Positions 31,377 to 39,161 of a DNA stretch of 64,000 nt are shown piece by piece. Positions within the stretch are counted from its first letter, which is position 1; the number at the start of each line of letters is the position of its first letter. The DNA comes from JBBWZH01 sp035544115. GTDB lineage: Bacteria > Actinomycetota > Actinomycetes > Mycobacteriales > CADCTP01. Below the pieces are notes generated by a model. That model did not search any database, had not been told where the DNA came from, and saw only the letters and a program-made list of their open reading frames with translations. The stretch lies in contig OY970235.1 of the NCBI GenBank assembly GCA_963714145.1, forward strand, positions 3,286,001 through 3,350,000, in the 5' to 3' direction. Both the position numbers and the translations under genes were made by a program.

Positions 31377-34300
31377 CTACCGCTCCGCCAACCGATTGTG
31401 CAGTCCAGCCGCCTCGGGCAGGCCGAGTCCGCGGTAGATGCTTGTGGCGGCGTGCCAATGCCTGGCTGCAAGGTCGTGCTCACCAGCCGCGGCGTGGCAC
31501 TCCGCGATGCCCTCCAGCGCGCGGGCCCGCTCGAAACGGTTACCGATGCGGTCGGCCAGCGTCAGCGCCGCCTGATGCGAGGCGACCGCCCGATCGACGG
31601 CGCCCGTGGCCGTGAGAGTGCGGCCGAGTCCATTGAGGACAGAGGTCCGGAGGGTGTAGTCGCCGATCTCACGAGCAACGACCAGGGCACGACCCAGGTG
31701 AGCCAGCGAGTCGGCGTACTGCCGGAGGCCGGCAAAGGTGCACCCGAGGCGGAGCAGCACTTCCCCCTGGCCCTGCCGATGTCCGGTCGCTTGGAAGCCC
31801 TCCTGCGCCTGTTCGTGGCAATCGAGAGCCCGGTCGTAGTCGCCCTCGCGTTCGTGGACGGCACCGAGATTGGTGAGAGCCGTCGCCCGGCCGACCCGAT
31901 CGCCTACCTCAGTGCAGACCTCCAGTGCCTGCCGCAGGTGCGCAAGGGCGAGATCCCGTTCATCCAGCCGGTTGTGGATCTCGCCAAGGTTGGCCAGTGC
32001 GGTGCCTTCACCAACGCGATTGCCGATTTCGGTGAAGATCAGCAAGGCTCGCTGGTAGTGATCGAGCGCCGTGCCGTAGTTGCCACTGTGAACGTACACG
32101 TTCGCAAGATTGGTGATGATATTTGCCTCGACGGCTAGATTGCCCAGCCGACGGGACAGGATCAACCCGCGTTGAAGCTGGTATAGCGCCTCGGTGTAGC
32201 GGCCGTGCAGGCCGAGCACAACGGCGAGGCTGGTCAGGGCTACCGCCTCGCGGGCCTCATCACCGACCTCCCGCTGCGCGGCTACCGCAGCCCGGAAGTG
32301 GTGCAAAGCCTCCTCATAGCGGCCCAGCCGCCGATAGGCGTTCCCGATACGATCGAGTGCCGCGCCCTCACCGGCTCGGTTGTTCTGCCCGAGTACGGTC
32401 GGTAGGGCCAGGCGGTCCAGTTCCAGTGCGTCGGCGTAGTGCGCACTGGTGAGCAGGTAGCGATAGAGCACGCCCGCCATGTCACGAGCGTGATCCGGCC
32501 AGCCGTCACTGGCGGCATATCCCGCGCCGGCGATCAGATTGATCCGTTCAGCGTCCAGCCAGGCCCGGGCATCCGGCGGAGTGGATGCCCCCGGGAACTG
32601 CGAACGGGGCGGCGCCAACTGGGGACGGAGACTCCGTTCGTGGGGGTGCAGGACGTTGACGGCCGCGGCAGCCGCGTGTAGCTGATGATCGAGCAAGCGG
32701 GCGAGAGCCGCGCGACTATCCACAGTGGAATCAGTACTGCGGGCGAGGTCGGCGGCAAAGCGGCGCATCAGGTCGTGCAAGCGGTACCGCCCTTCGACCT
32801 GCTGCTCCAGCAGGTGCGCGTCGAGCAAGCCTTGCAATGCCCGGGTCGCCTGCCAGGGCGACGCATCGAGCAGCGCGGCGGCACCGTGGGCGTCGATGTC
32901 CCGACCTGGGGCCAGGCCGAGCAGCCGGAACATTCGTTGCTGCACAGCGGTCGAGTCGCGGTAGGACACCGTGAAGGCGCCCACGATGCTGCGTTCCTCG
33001 TCGGCCAGATCCCACGGTTGGTCCTGGGCCTCGGAGAGGAGGGTCGCCAGATGCTGAACGCGCCAGGCCGGGTGGTTGCGGAGCTGGGAGGCGACCATGC
33101 GGATGGCCATGGGAAGACCGGCGCAGAGCTCGATGATCGTCTCCACGTCGTCCTCCTGGCCACGGGTCCGGTCCGGGCCCGCAACCCGGCGCAGCAGGGT
33201 GCGGGCGTCGCCGGCCGGCAGGGTTACCAGCGGCAGCGGGTAGGCATCGTCCAGAGCGGTCAGCCGGCGCCGGCTGGTGATCAGCACCAGACAGCCGGCG
33301 GAGCCCGGTATCAGCGGGCGCACCTGCTCGGCCCGATAGGCGTCGTCCAGGACGATCAGTAGCCTCTTGCCGGCGAGACGGTCCCGATAGAGGGCGGCTC
33401 GGTCGTCCAGGTGCGGCGGGATGAGTTCGCCTGCCACGCCGATCGAGCGCAGCAGCCGATCCAGCGCTTCCGCGGGCTCGACTCGGGACACGTTCGGGCT
33501 GAGGCCGTGCAGGTCGAGGTAAAGCGTCCCGTCCGAGAACCAGGGCGCCAGCTGATGCGCGGCATGCACCGCCAGCGCCGTCTTTCCGACTCCGGCCATG
33601 CCGTTCACGACGCAGATGCCGCCCACACCTGGGACAGGTGATCCGACGGCTCGGGGCAGGTCGGCGAACCCCGGCGCGAAGGCCATCAGTTGTTCGAGTT
33701 CGACCTCGCGGCCGGTGAAAGCGGAGGTGTCGAGCGGCAGCTGCGAGGGCCCGAACGGCGGCCCGGACGGCCGGCTCGGCTGACCGGACAGGAGCTCGCG
33801 GTAGGCGTCCTCGACAGCGGGATCCGGACCGAGGCCCAGGCCGTTGCTCAACCGGTGGCTGCGTCGGTACGCGGCGACCGCCTCGTCCCGCCGTCCGGTG
33901 GCGGTGAGCGCCCGGATCTGCAGCGCCACCAGACCTTCCCGGGTCGGGTGCGCATGTACCGCCTCAGTCAGCAACGGCAAGACCCGGCCTGCGCCGCCCC
34001 GGGTGAGTTCGATCGTCGCCAGCGATTCAAGCGCACCGAGACGGCGCGCCTCCATTTCGACACGCACCGGGTCGAGCGAGGGACCGACATCGGCCAATGC
34101 AGGACCCCGCCACAGCTCCAGGCCCTGCCAGAACCATCGGACCGCATCTGCAGGATCGGCTGCGGCCCGGGCGCGATCGGCATCTTCGACCAGCCGGACG
34201 AACCGGTGCCAGTCGACGGTTTCCGCGGCCACCGCGAGCAGGAATCCCGGCGGGCGCGCCGTCAGCTCGACGTCGCCGCCGGCCTCCTGGAAAGCTGTGC

Positions 34301-34514
34301 GGAGCCGGGAGACATAGCTGACAATGAGGTCGTCGATGGTCCGCGGGGTGTCACCTGGCTGCGGACCCCAGGCCAGCCGGGCGATATCGACGCGGGAAAC
34401 TACTGTGTTTGCCCGGAACAGCAGGACTGCTAGGACGGCGCGTTGCTGGCGGTTGAGCTGAACCGCGTCGCCGTTCTGGCGGGCGGTTACGTCACCGAGC
34501 AGGCCGAAATCCAT
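31377..34514 (-). CDS. AfsR/SARP-family regulator: OmpR-type DNA-binding, BTAD, NB-ARC, TPR
   Basis: 1045 residues. The N-terminal winged helix (FGLLGDVTARQNGDAVQL, RQQRAVLAVLLFRANTVVS) and BTAD domain run to about 245. NB-ARC follows with P-loop VNGMAGVGKTAL near 305-314 and LLIVLDDAYRAEQV. TPR repeats fill about 690-1010 (NNRAGEGAALDRIGNAYRRLG, NRVGEGTALANLGEIHNRL). AfsR-type proteins activate secondary metabolism after ATP-dependent multimerisation. No biosynthetic cluster is next to it here. The ATG has no evident ribosome site. It lies downstream of the HigBA pair on the same strand, separated from it by about 95 bp at its other end. Confidence 0.93.
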   Translation of the reverse strand: MDFGLLGDVTARQNGDAVQLNRQQRAVLAVLLFRANTVVSRVDIARLAWGPQPGDTPRTIDDLIVSYVSRLRTAFQEAGGDVELTARPPGFLLAVAAETVDWHRFVRLVEDADRARAAADPADAVRWFWQGLELWRGPALADVGPSLDPVRVEMEARRLGALESLATIELTRGGAGRVLPLLTEAVHAHPTREGLVALQIRALTATGRRDEAVAAYRRSHRLSNGLGLGPDPAVEDAYRELLSGQPSRPSGPPFGPSQLPLDTSAFTGREVELEQLMAFAPGFADLPRAVGSPVPGVGGICVVNGMAGVGKTALAVHAAHQLAPWFSDGTLYLDLHGLSPNVSRVEPAEALDRLLRSIGVAGELIPPHLDDRAALYRDRLAGKRLLIVLDDAYRAEQVRPLIPGSAGCLVLITSRRRLTALDDAYPLPLVTLPAGDARTLLRRVAGPDRTRGQEDDVETIIELCAGLPMAIRMVASQLRNHPAWRVQHLATLLSEAQDQPWDLADEERSIVGAFTVSYRDSTAVQQRMFRLLGLAPGRDIDAHGAAALLDASPWQATRALQGLLDAHLLEQQVEGRYRLHDLMRRFAADLARSTDSTVDSRAALARLLDHQLHAAAAAVNVLHPHERSLRPQLAPPRSQFPGASTPPDARAWLDAERINLIAGAGYAASDGWPDHARDMAGVLYRYLLTSAHYADALELDRLALPTVLGQNNRAGEGAALDRIGNAYRRLGRYEEALHHFRAAVAAQREVGDEAREAVALTSLAVVLGLHGRYTEALYQLQRGLILSRRLGNLAVEANIITNLANVYVHSGNYGTALDHYQRALLIFTEIGNRVGEGTALANLGEIHNRLDERDLALAHLRQALEVCTEVGDRVGRATALTNLGAVHEREGDYDRALDCHEQAQEGFQATGHRQGQGEVLLRLGCTFAGLRQYADSLAHLGRALVVAREIGDYTLRTSVLNGLGRTLTATGAVDRAVASHQAALTLADRIGNRFERARALEGIAECHAAAGEHDLAARHWHAATSIYRGLGLPEAAGLHNRLAER

Positions 34515-34821
34515 CGCGGGGCGCCGGTGGTCACGGCTGGGTCGGCGGGCGGCCAGCGGCGATCAACAGCAGGGACCAGTCCAGTGGGTTCATTGCCCTC
34601 GCCGCCTCCCCGATCGTGGCAGTAAGCGCGGCCAGCCCACACTAAAGCGTATAACTGCAAATTGCATTGCGAAAGACCGAAGAAGAACCATTTTTGCGAC
34701 AGAACCGTATCTCGACTAGGCGCCCAAAAGGTGCCGCCGTCAGTGGTATTGGGTTGCGCTATTCGCGCTGCGTTAGCCGAATTGACCTGCGGTAACCGCG
34801 CTTCGGTTGCGGTTGCGCCGC
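34515..34821. other. AT-rich intergenic region upstream of the AfsR-type gene
   Basis: About 307 bp. TGCAA-A-TTGCA (34656-34666) is a perfect 11-bp palindrome within an AT-rich stretch (34640-34760). TTATAC on the minus strand just beside it is a possible -10 box. GCGGT-A-ACCGC (about 34790-34800) may end the ROK transcript. No gene seen. Confidence 0.45.
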
Positions 34822-36016
34822 CTACCGGGGCGGGACGGCTGGACCGAAGAGGTCGTCGCGGGCGGCGGCCAGGGCGGTTCGGACGGCGCCGGCCAGCACG
34901 GCGCTGCCGGCGACCTGGCTGGCGCGTACCTCGGTGGGCAGCGGGGTGAGCTCGGCGAGGCGGGCGCTGACCCGGGCGGCGAGTTCCGGGCCACCGGCTC
35001 GGCCGACCTCGCCGCCCAGGATGAGGCAGCCGGGGTCCAGGACGAGGGAGATGGCCTGCGCACCGAGCGCGATGTTGCCGGCCAGCGCGTCCAGGAACCG
35101 GGAACCGCGCGCGCCGGCGGCGAGGGCGGCCAGCACAGCGGACTCCGCCGCCGGGGCGTCGTCGCCGGGCGGGGTGTCGATCCGGTGCCGGCGGGCGAGC
35201 GCACAGACCGCGGCGGCGGCGGCCAGGTCGTGGAAGCCGTACTGGCAGCCGGTCGCGGTCGGCAGGCCGCCGGTGCCGGGTACGGCCATGAACCCGACCT
35301 CGCCGGTGCCGCCGGACGCGCCGCGGCGCAGCCGGCCGTCCAGCACCACGCCGGCACCGATGCCGTGGCCGAGCCAGATCAGCACGAAGGTGTCCCGGTC
35401 GGTGGCGGCGCCCTCGCCCAGTTCGGCCAGCGCGGCCAGGTTCACCTCGTTCTCCAGCAGCACCGACACGCCGAGCCGGTGCCGCAGCGCGTCGATCAGG
35501 TCGGCATGCCAGCGCGGCACCCCCGGGGACTCCCGCAGCCGGCTGGTGACCGGGTCGACCAGGCCGGGCGCACCGACCGCGATCGTGTGCGGCGGCCCAC
35601 CGGCCCGGCTCAGCTCCGCGGCCAGTCGCTTCGCCAGCGCGGCCACGTCCGCGGTGCCGGCGACGTCGACCGTGCCGGCCGCGACCACCGCGCCGGTGAT
35701 GTCGGCTACCGCCAGACTGCACGCTGCCGGCGCGGACGTCCAGCCCGGCGACGACGGTGCGGTCGGCGACCAGCCGGTAGAGCCGGGCGTTCGGGCCGCG
35801 GCGTACCACGTCGGCCTCGCCGGCGGCGGCCACCAGGCCGGCCGCTTGCAGCCTGGTCAGCAACTCGGACACGGTCGGCCGGGACAGCCCGGTCAGCGTC
35901 TTCAGCTCCGCCGCGGTCAGCGGGCCGCGGGTCAGCAACTGCTCCACCGCGAGCCGGTCGTTGATGGCGCGTGCCATCGCCGGGGTGGCCGGCCGAGCCG
36001 CGTCCGCAGCGCTCAT
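34822..36016 (-). pseudogene. ROK-family regulator interrupted by a +1 frameshift
   Basis: The frame from ATG 36016 gives a winged helix (AINDRLAVEQLLTRGPLTAAEL, TGLSRPTVSELLTRLQ) and enters the ROK domain at VVAGLDVRAGSVQ. It then fails. The proper continuation LAVADITGAVVAAGT is in another frame, reaching the stop at 34822 through ENEVNLAALAELGEGAA, GIGAGVVLDG and GGEVGRAGGPE. One extra base (A at about 35716 on the plus strand) explains this. The joined product would be about 397 residues, normal for ROK repressors. The usual CxCG zinc motif is absent. It diverges from an MFS transporter it probably regulated. A sequencing error is possible. Confidence 0.85.
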
Positions 36017-36135
36017 GCCGGCTCCGCCCCGGTGACCGCGCCGGCTACAGCGGGCGCCGCACGAAGGCGGGCGTGCGGACCCGGCACGAGACTCCAAGCG
36101 CCCTGTGCCCATGATTCGCTCGCAAGCTCGCTCAT
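36013..36135 (-). CDS. 40-codon frame in duplication copy next to ROK start
   Basis: Begins MSELASESWAQGAWSLVP and stops as ATGA on the ROK ATG (36016). If translated it would couple translation to the regulator. The opening resembles short repeated sequences beginning SELASES or SERSER that recur at gene starts in Micromonosporaceae. That is recollection, not a search. May be non-coding. Confidence 0.35.
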   Translation of the reverse strand: MSELASESWAQGAWSLVPGPHARLRAAPAVAGAVTGAEPA

Positions 36136-36250
36136 GCCGGCTCCGCCCCGGTGACCGCGCCGGCTACAGCGGGCGCCGCACGAAGGCGGGCGTGCGGACC
36201 CGGCACGAGACTCCAAGCGCCCTGTGCCCATGATTCGCTCGCAAGCTCGC
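36013..36250. repeat. 119-bp tandem duplication (two identical copies)
   Basis: 36013-36131 and 36132-36250 appear identical, followed by a third start of the unit (TCATGC). It lies directly upstream of the ROK start. Each copy encodes on the minus strand a 40-codon frame ending ATGA on the next start. The perfect identity implies a recent event. Confidence 0.9.
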
Positions 36251-36254
36251 TCAT
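36132..36254 (-). CDS. 40-codon frame in the upstream duplication copy
   Basis: Same 40 residues as the next frame, from ATG 36254 to a TGA overlapping the second ATG (36135). The chain is frame, ATGA, frame, ATGA, ROK. The period of 119 bp (not a multiple of 3) is what creates each overlap. Confidence 0.3.
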   Translation of the reverse strand: MSELASESWAQGAWSLVPGPHARLRAAPAVAGAVTGAEPA

Positions 36255-36281
36255 GCGGTGACGATATCGCCATCTATCTTT

Positions 36282-36296
36282 CAGGTAGCCTAACTG
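36282..36296. promoter_or_regulatory. imperfect palindrome in ROK-MFS divergent region
   Basis: CAGGTAGCCTAACTG is a 15-bp near-palindrome, inside outer arms CTATC/GATAG (36274-36300). GATAGT (36296-36301) could be the -10 box of the transporter, 8 nt before its ATG. Likely operator of the ROK regulator. Confidence 0.5.
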
Positions 36297-36309
36297 ATAG
36301 TTTGCCGGC

Positions 36310-37506
36310 ATGGCGATCGTTGAGACGCGGATCCGCTCGGCCCGGCGGGCAGTGGCAATCGTCTTCGCGCTGCACGGAGCCAGCGCCGGCACGTTCTTCA
36401 CCCGGATCCCGTGGATGCGTGATCATCTCGGCCTCAGCCCCGGCGCGCTGGGGATAGCCATGATGTTCCCGGCGGCCGGCGCCTGCGCCACGATGCCGCT
36501 GGTCAGCCGGATCCGGCACCGCTTCGGCGACCGCGGCACCGTCCGGATGCTGCTGGTGTTCACCTCCGTCGGCCTGGCGCTGCCGGCGTTCGCGCCGAAC
36601 CTGCCGGTGTTCTGTGTCGCGCTGCTGCTCGCCGGGGTCGCGGCCGGCACCACCGACGTCGCGATGAACGCGAACGCGGTGGCGGTGGAGGAACAGGTCG
36701 GCCGGTCGATCATGTCCGGGCTGCACGGCACCTGGAGTGTCGGGTCGCTGGGCGCCTCCGGGATCGGCGCCCTGGCCGCCCAGGCCGATGTGGACGGACG
36801 GCTCCATCTCGGCGTGGTGGCGGTCCTGCTGACCGGCGCCGGCCTGCTCGCCTCCGGGCGGGTGCTGGACGCCCGGCCGAAGCCGACAGCGGCGGCGCCA
36901 CCCCTGTTCGCGCTGCCCGGCCGGGCCCTGTTGCCGATCGGGCTGGTCGGGTTCTGCGCGATCTACGCCGAGGGAGCCACCTCCGGCTGGAGCGGCATCT
37001 ACCTGCGGGACGTCGCGTCCGGCTCGGCCGGCCTGGCCGCGGCCAGCTTCAGCGCGTTCGCCGCGACCATGGCGGTGGTCCGGCTCAGCGGTGACCTGGC
37101 GGTGCGGCGGTTCGGGCCGGTCGCGACGGTTCGGGTCAGCGGCGCGGTGGCGGTGCTCGGCGGGCTGCTCGTGGTCGGCGCGCGCAGCCCGGTGCCGGCC
37201 ATCACCGGGTTCGCGCTGATCGGCATCGGCGTCGCGGTGGTCGTCCCGCTCGCGATCGCCGCCGCCGGGCGCAGCAGCGGGGACCCGGGCCGGGCCATCG
37301 CCGGGATGGGCACGCTCACCTACGCCGCCGCGCTCGGCTCACCGGCCGCGACCGGGCTGATCGCCGGCACGGTCGGGCTGCCGGCCTCGTTCGGGCTGAT
37401 CACCGTGCTGGTCGCGATCATGCTGCTGCGCGCCGGGGTGCTGGCACCCGCCGCCCCGGCCGCGACACCGCTGCCGGTGCCCGAACCCGCCGGCCTCGTC
37501 GACTGA
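36310..37506 (+). CDS. MFS transporter
   Basis: 398 residues with 12 predicted membrane helices. It opens AIVFALHGASAGTFFTRIPW and has the inter-helix motif SRIRHRFGDRG and the central DVAMNANAVAVE. These resemble the YbjJ/fucose-permease-like MFS group. No ribosome site precedes the ATG. Divergent from the ROK regulator, so a sugar or sugar-derived compound is the likely cargo, inferred from context only. Confidence 0.9.
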   Translation: MAIVETRIRSARRAVAIVFALHGASAGTFFTRIPWMRDHLGLSPGALGIAMMFPAAGACATMPLVSRIRHRFGDRGTVRMLLVFTSVGLALPAFAPNLPVFCVALLLAGVAAGTTDVAMNANAVAVEEQVGRSIMSGLHGTWSVGSLGASGIGALAAQADVDGRLHLGVVAVLLTGAGLLASGRVLDARPKPTAAAPPLFALPGRALLPIGLVGFCAIYAEGATSGWSGIYLRDVASGSAGLAAASFSAFAATMAVVRLSGDLAVRRFGPVATVRVSGAVAVLGGLLVVGARSPVPAITGFALIGIGVAVVVPLAIAAAGRSSGDPGRAIAGMGTLTYAAALGSPAATGLIAGTVGLPASFGLITVLVAIMLLRAGVLAPAAPAATPLPVPEPAGLVD

Positions 37507-37519
37507 GTGTCCACACCGG

Positions 37520-37538
37520 ACCGTCCACTATGGACGGT
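37520..37538. terminator. hairpin between convergent MFS and XRE genes
   Basis: ACCGTCCA-CTA-TGGACGGT, a perfect 8-bp stem with a 3-nt loop in the 37-bp gap. Its centre is also an exact GTCCACWNNGGAC word. Confidence 0.6.
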
Positions 37539-37543
37539 TGGGG

Positions 37544-38830
37544 TCAGGCCGGGACGTGCAGCGCGGTGGTGAGGCGGGGGGTCAGGTCGCGCACCGGGGG
37601 GTGGCTGCGCCAGCGGGAGAGCGTGCGGACCAGCCGGCCCAGGTCGACCCGGATGGTGGCCGAGTCGACCAGCTCGGCGTGGTCGAGCACCGAGTGCGCC
37701 ACCTGGCAGGCCTGGTCGATCTCGCCGTCGGCGGCCAGCGCCAGTGCCATCCGGGCGCCGAACCGGGCCTGGTTGCGGTGCGCCTGCGGCGGGATGTGCG
37801 CCAGCCCCGCGCCGAGCACCTCGGCCGACCGGCGCCCCTTCCCGAGATCGTGCAGGCACCAGCCGGTGACCAGGGTGACCGGGTCGGTCGCGGTGGCCCA
37901 GCCGATCACCGGCTGGGCCGAGCGGGGCGCGCCCGCCAGCAGCTCGGCGGCCCGGTCCAGGGCGCGGCGGCATTCCAGCTCCTGGCCGGCCAGCGCGTGC
38001 CCCTGCGCCTGCCGCTGCGCCGCCAGACCGCGGATCCGGGCCGGCACGCCGGGACCGGCCGCCGCCCGCTGGGCCAGCGCCACCGTCTGCATCGCGTCGT
38101 CCCGGTAGAGGGTGATCAGGGCGCGCCGGACCTGCGCGTACGCGGCCATCGTGCCGTCCCCGCCGGCCGCGGCCAGGTCGACGGCGAGCCGGGTCCACCA
38201 CTCCGCCGCGTGGTCGTCCCCGGACTCCTGCGCCATCCAGCCGGTGTACTCGGCATACCGGGCGGCCAGCGCGAACAACTGCACCCGGTCCGCCCCGGAC
38301 GCGGCCAGCGCGCAGCTGCGCACGGAGTTGGTCTGCGCGATCAGCGGCGGCAGCACCACGCCCGGGCTGGCCACCTGGCCGAGCTGGCGGTGGTGGTCGA
38401 ACATCGCCCGGAACGCGGCCAGCGTCCCGTCCTGGCGGGCCGGCACGCTGGGCCGGGACCGGATCGCCGCCAGGCCGACCGCCGACGCGACGCCGGTGAT
38501 CAGCGCACGTCGGTTCACCGGCGCGAACCGCCAACTACCGTCCGGATCCATCTGCATCATCCATACGTCGTCGTTGTGCCCGGTCCCGCCGGACGGTGGA
38601 TCCGCCGGCGGTCGACGCGGCGGTACCAGCGCGGCGAGTTCGCCGTTCGCCCCTAATTCCGCGTCGCAGCGCCGGGCCAGATCCGGCCCGGCCGGCTTGT
38701 CGCCAGTCTCGATCTTGCTGAGATATCCCTTGCTGTAATGCACCGCCTTGGCGAACCCGCCGAGCGTCAGCCCCGCGGCAATGCGGCGCCGCCGCAATTC
38801 CGCCCCGAACACGACCGGTTGCTCAGGCAT
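37544..38830 (-). CDS. XRE-family regulator with helical-repeat (TPR-like) C-terminal domain
   Basis: 428 residues. The HTH is at 8-60 (ELRRRRIAAGLTLGGFAKAVHYSKGYLSKIETG). After a linker (about 65-105), about 300 residues are all-helical with repeated A-x-x-x-A helices, like TPR arrays (ADRVQLFALAARYAEYTGW, AQVRRALITLYRDD, RRALDRAAELLA). The architecture matches HTH-TPR regulators that bind peptides in Firmicutes (RRNPP), though many actinobacterial paralogues have no known ligand. GGGGATGAGAG fixes ATG 38830. A 19-codon gene lies divergently upstream. Confidence 0.9.
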   Translation of the reverse strand: MPEQPVVFGAELRRRRIAAGLTLGGFAKAVHYSKGYLSKIETGDKPAGPDLARRCDAELGANGELAALVPPRRPPADPPSGGTGHNDDVWMMQMDPDGSWRFAPVNRRALITGVASAVGLAAIRSRPSVPARQDGTLAAFRAMFDHHRQLGQVASPGVVLPPLIAQTNSVRSCALAASGADRVQLFALAARYAEYTGWMAQESGDDHAAEWWTRLAVDLAAAGGDGTMAAYAQVRRALITLYRDDAMQTVALAQRAAAGPGVPARIRGLAAQRQAQGHALAGQELECRRALDRAAELLAGAPRSAQPVIGWATATDPVTLVTGWCLHDLGKGRRSAEVLGAGLAHIPPQAHRNQARFGARMALALAADGEIDQACQVAHSVLDHAELVDSATIRVDLGRLVRTLSRWRSHPPVRDLTPRLTTALHVPA

Positions 38831-38909
38831 CTCTCATCCCCGGTTAGCGCGATCGACCTAGCCCGATATTAGCCGGCCAACCAGCCGCCGGTAGCCCCGT
38901 CACACCATC

Positions 38910-39009
38910 GTTTCCCGTTTCCCAAAGCCGCCGGTCAAACGGAAACACTGTTCCGCCCCGGGCCCGGCGCCGCACTCTCGAATACGTCAAGACCGGGGCA
39001 TTACCGGTC
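38910..39009. promoter_or_regulatory. divergent control region between XRE regulator and 19-codon gene
   Basis: GTTTCCCGTTTCCC (38910-38923) is a tandem half-site. CGGAA-N6-TTCCG (38940-38955) is a perfect inverted repeat containing GGAAAC, the complement of the half-site. GACCGG-N7-CCGGTC (38991-39009) lies between a possible -10 (AATACGT, 38981) and the ribosome site of the small gene. Confidence 0.6.
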
Positions 39010-39032
39010 GCGAATCGAGAGGGGGTGGCGCA

Positions 39033-39092
39033 ATGGAGCCGCACGCGATTGTCACCATCATCGTGGACCTGCTGTCCCGGTTGCTGGGCTGA
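39033..39092 (+). CDS. 19-residue peptide gene (candidate signal peptide)
   Basis: GAGAGGGGGTGG precedes ATG 39033 at a good distance. The product MEPHAIVTIIVDLLSRLLG is strongly hydrophobic with a charged start, and can form an amphipathic helix. It is divergent from a helical-repeat XRE regulator with palindromes between. Possible roles are a peptide ligand for that regulator, a small membrane peptide or type I-like toxin. The strong ribosome site makes translation likely. Function is inference. Confidence 0.6.
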   Translation: MEPHAIVTIIVDLLSRLLG

Positions 39093-39161
39093 GGGCACCT
39101 CCGGCCGGCCCGGTGGGGACACATCCGACCGGTACGGGACGCCGTTCTGGGGACCGTGGCG

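Noticed and set aside
36013..36250. Tandem copies considered as insertion-sequence ends
   Set aside because: No transposase, no terminal inverted repeats and no target duplication. It is a simple tandem duplication.
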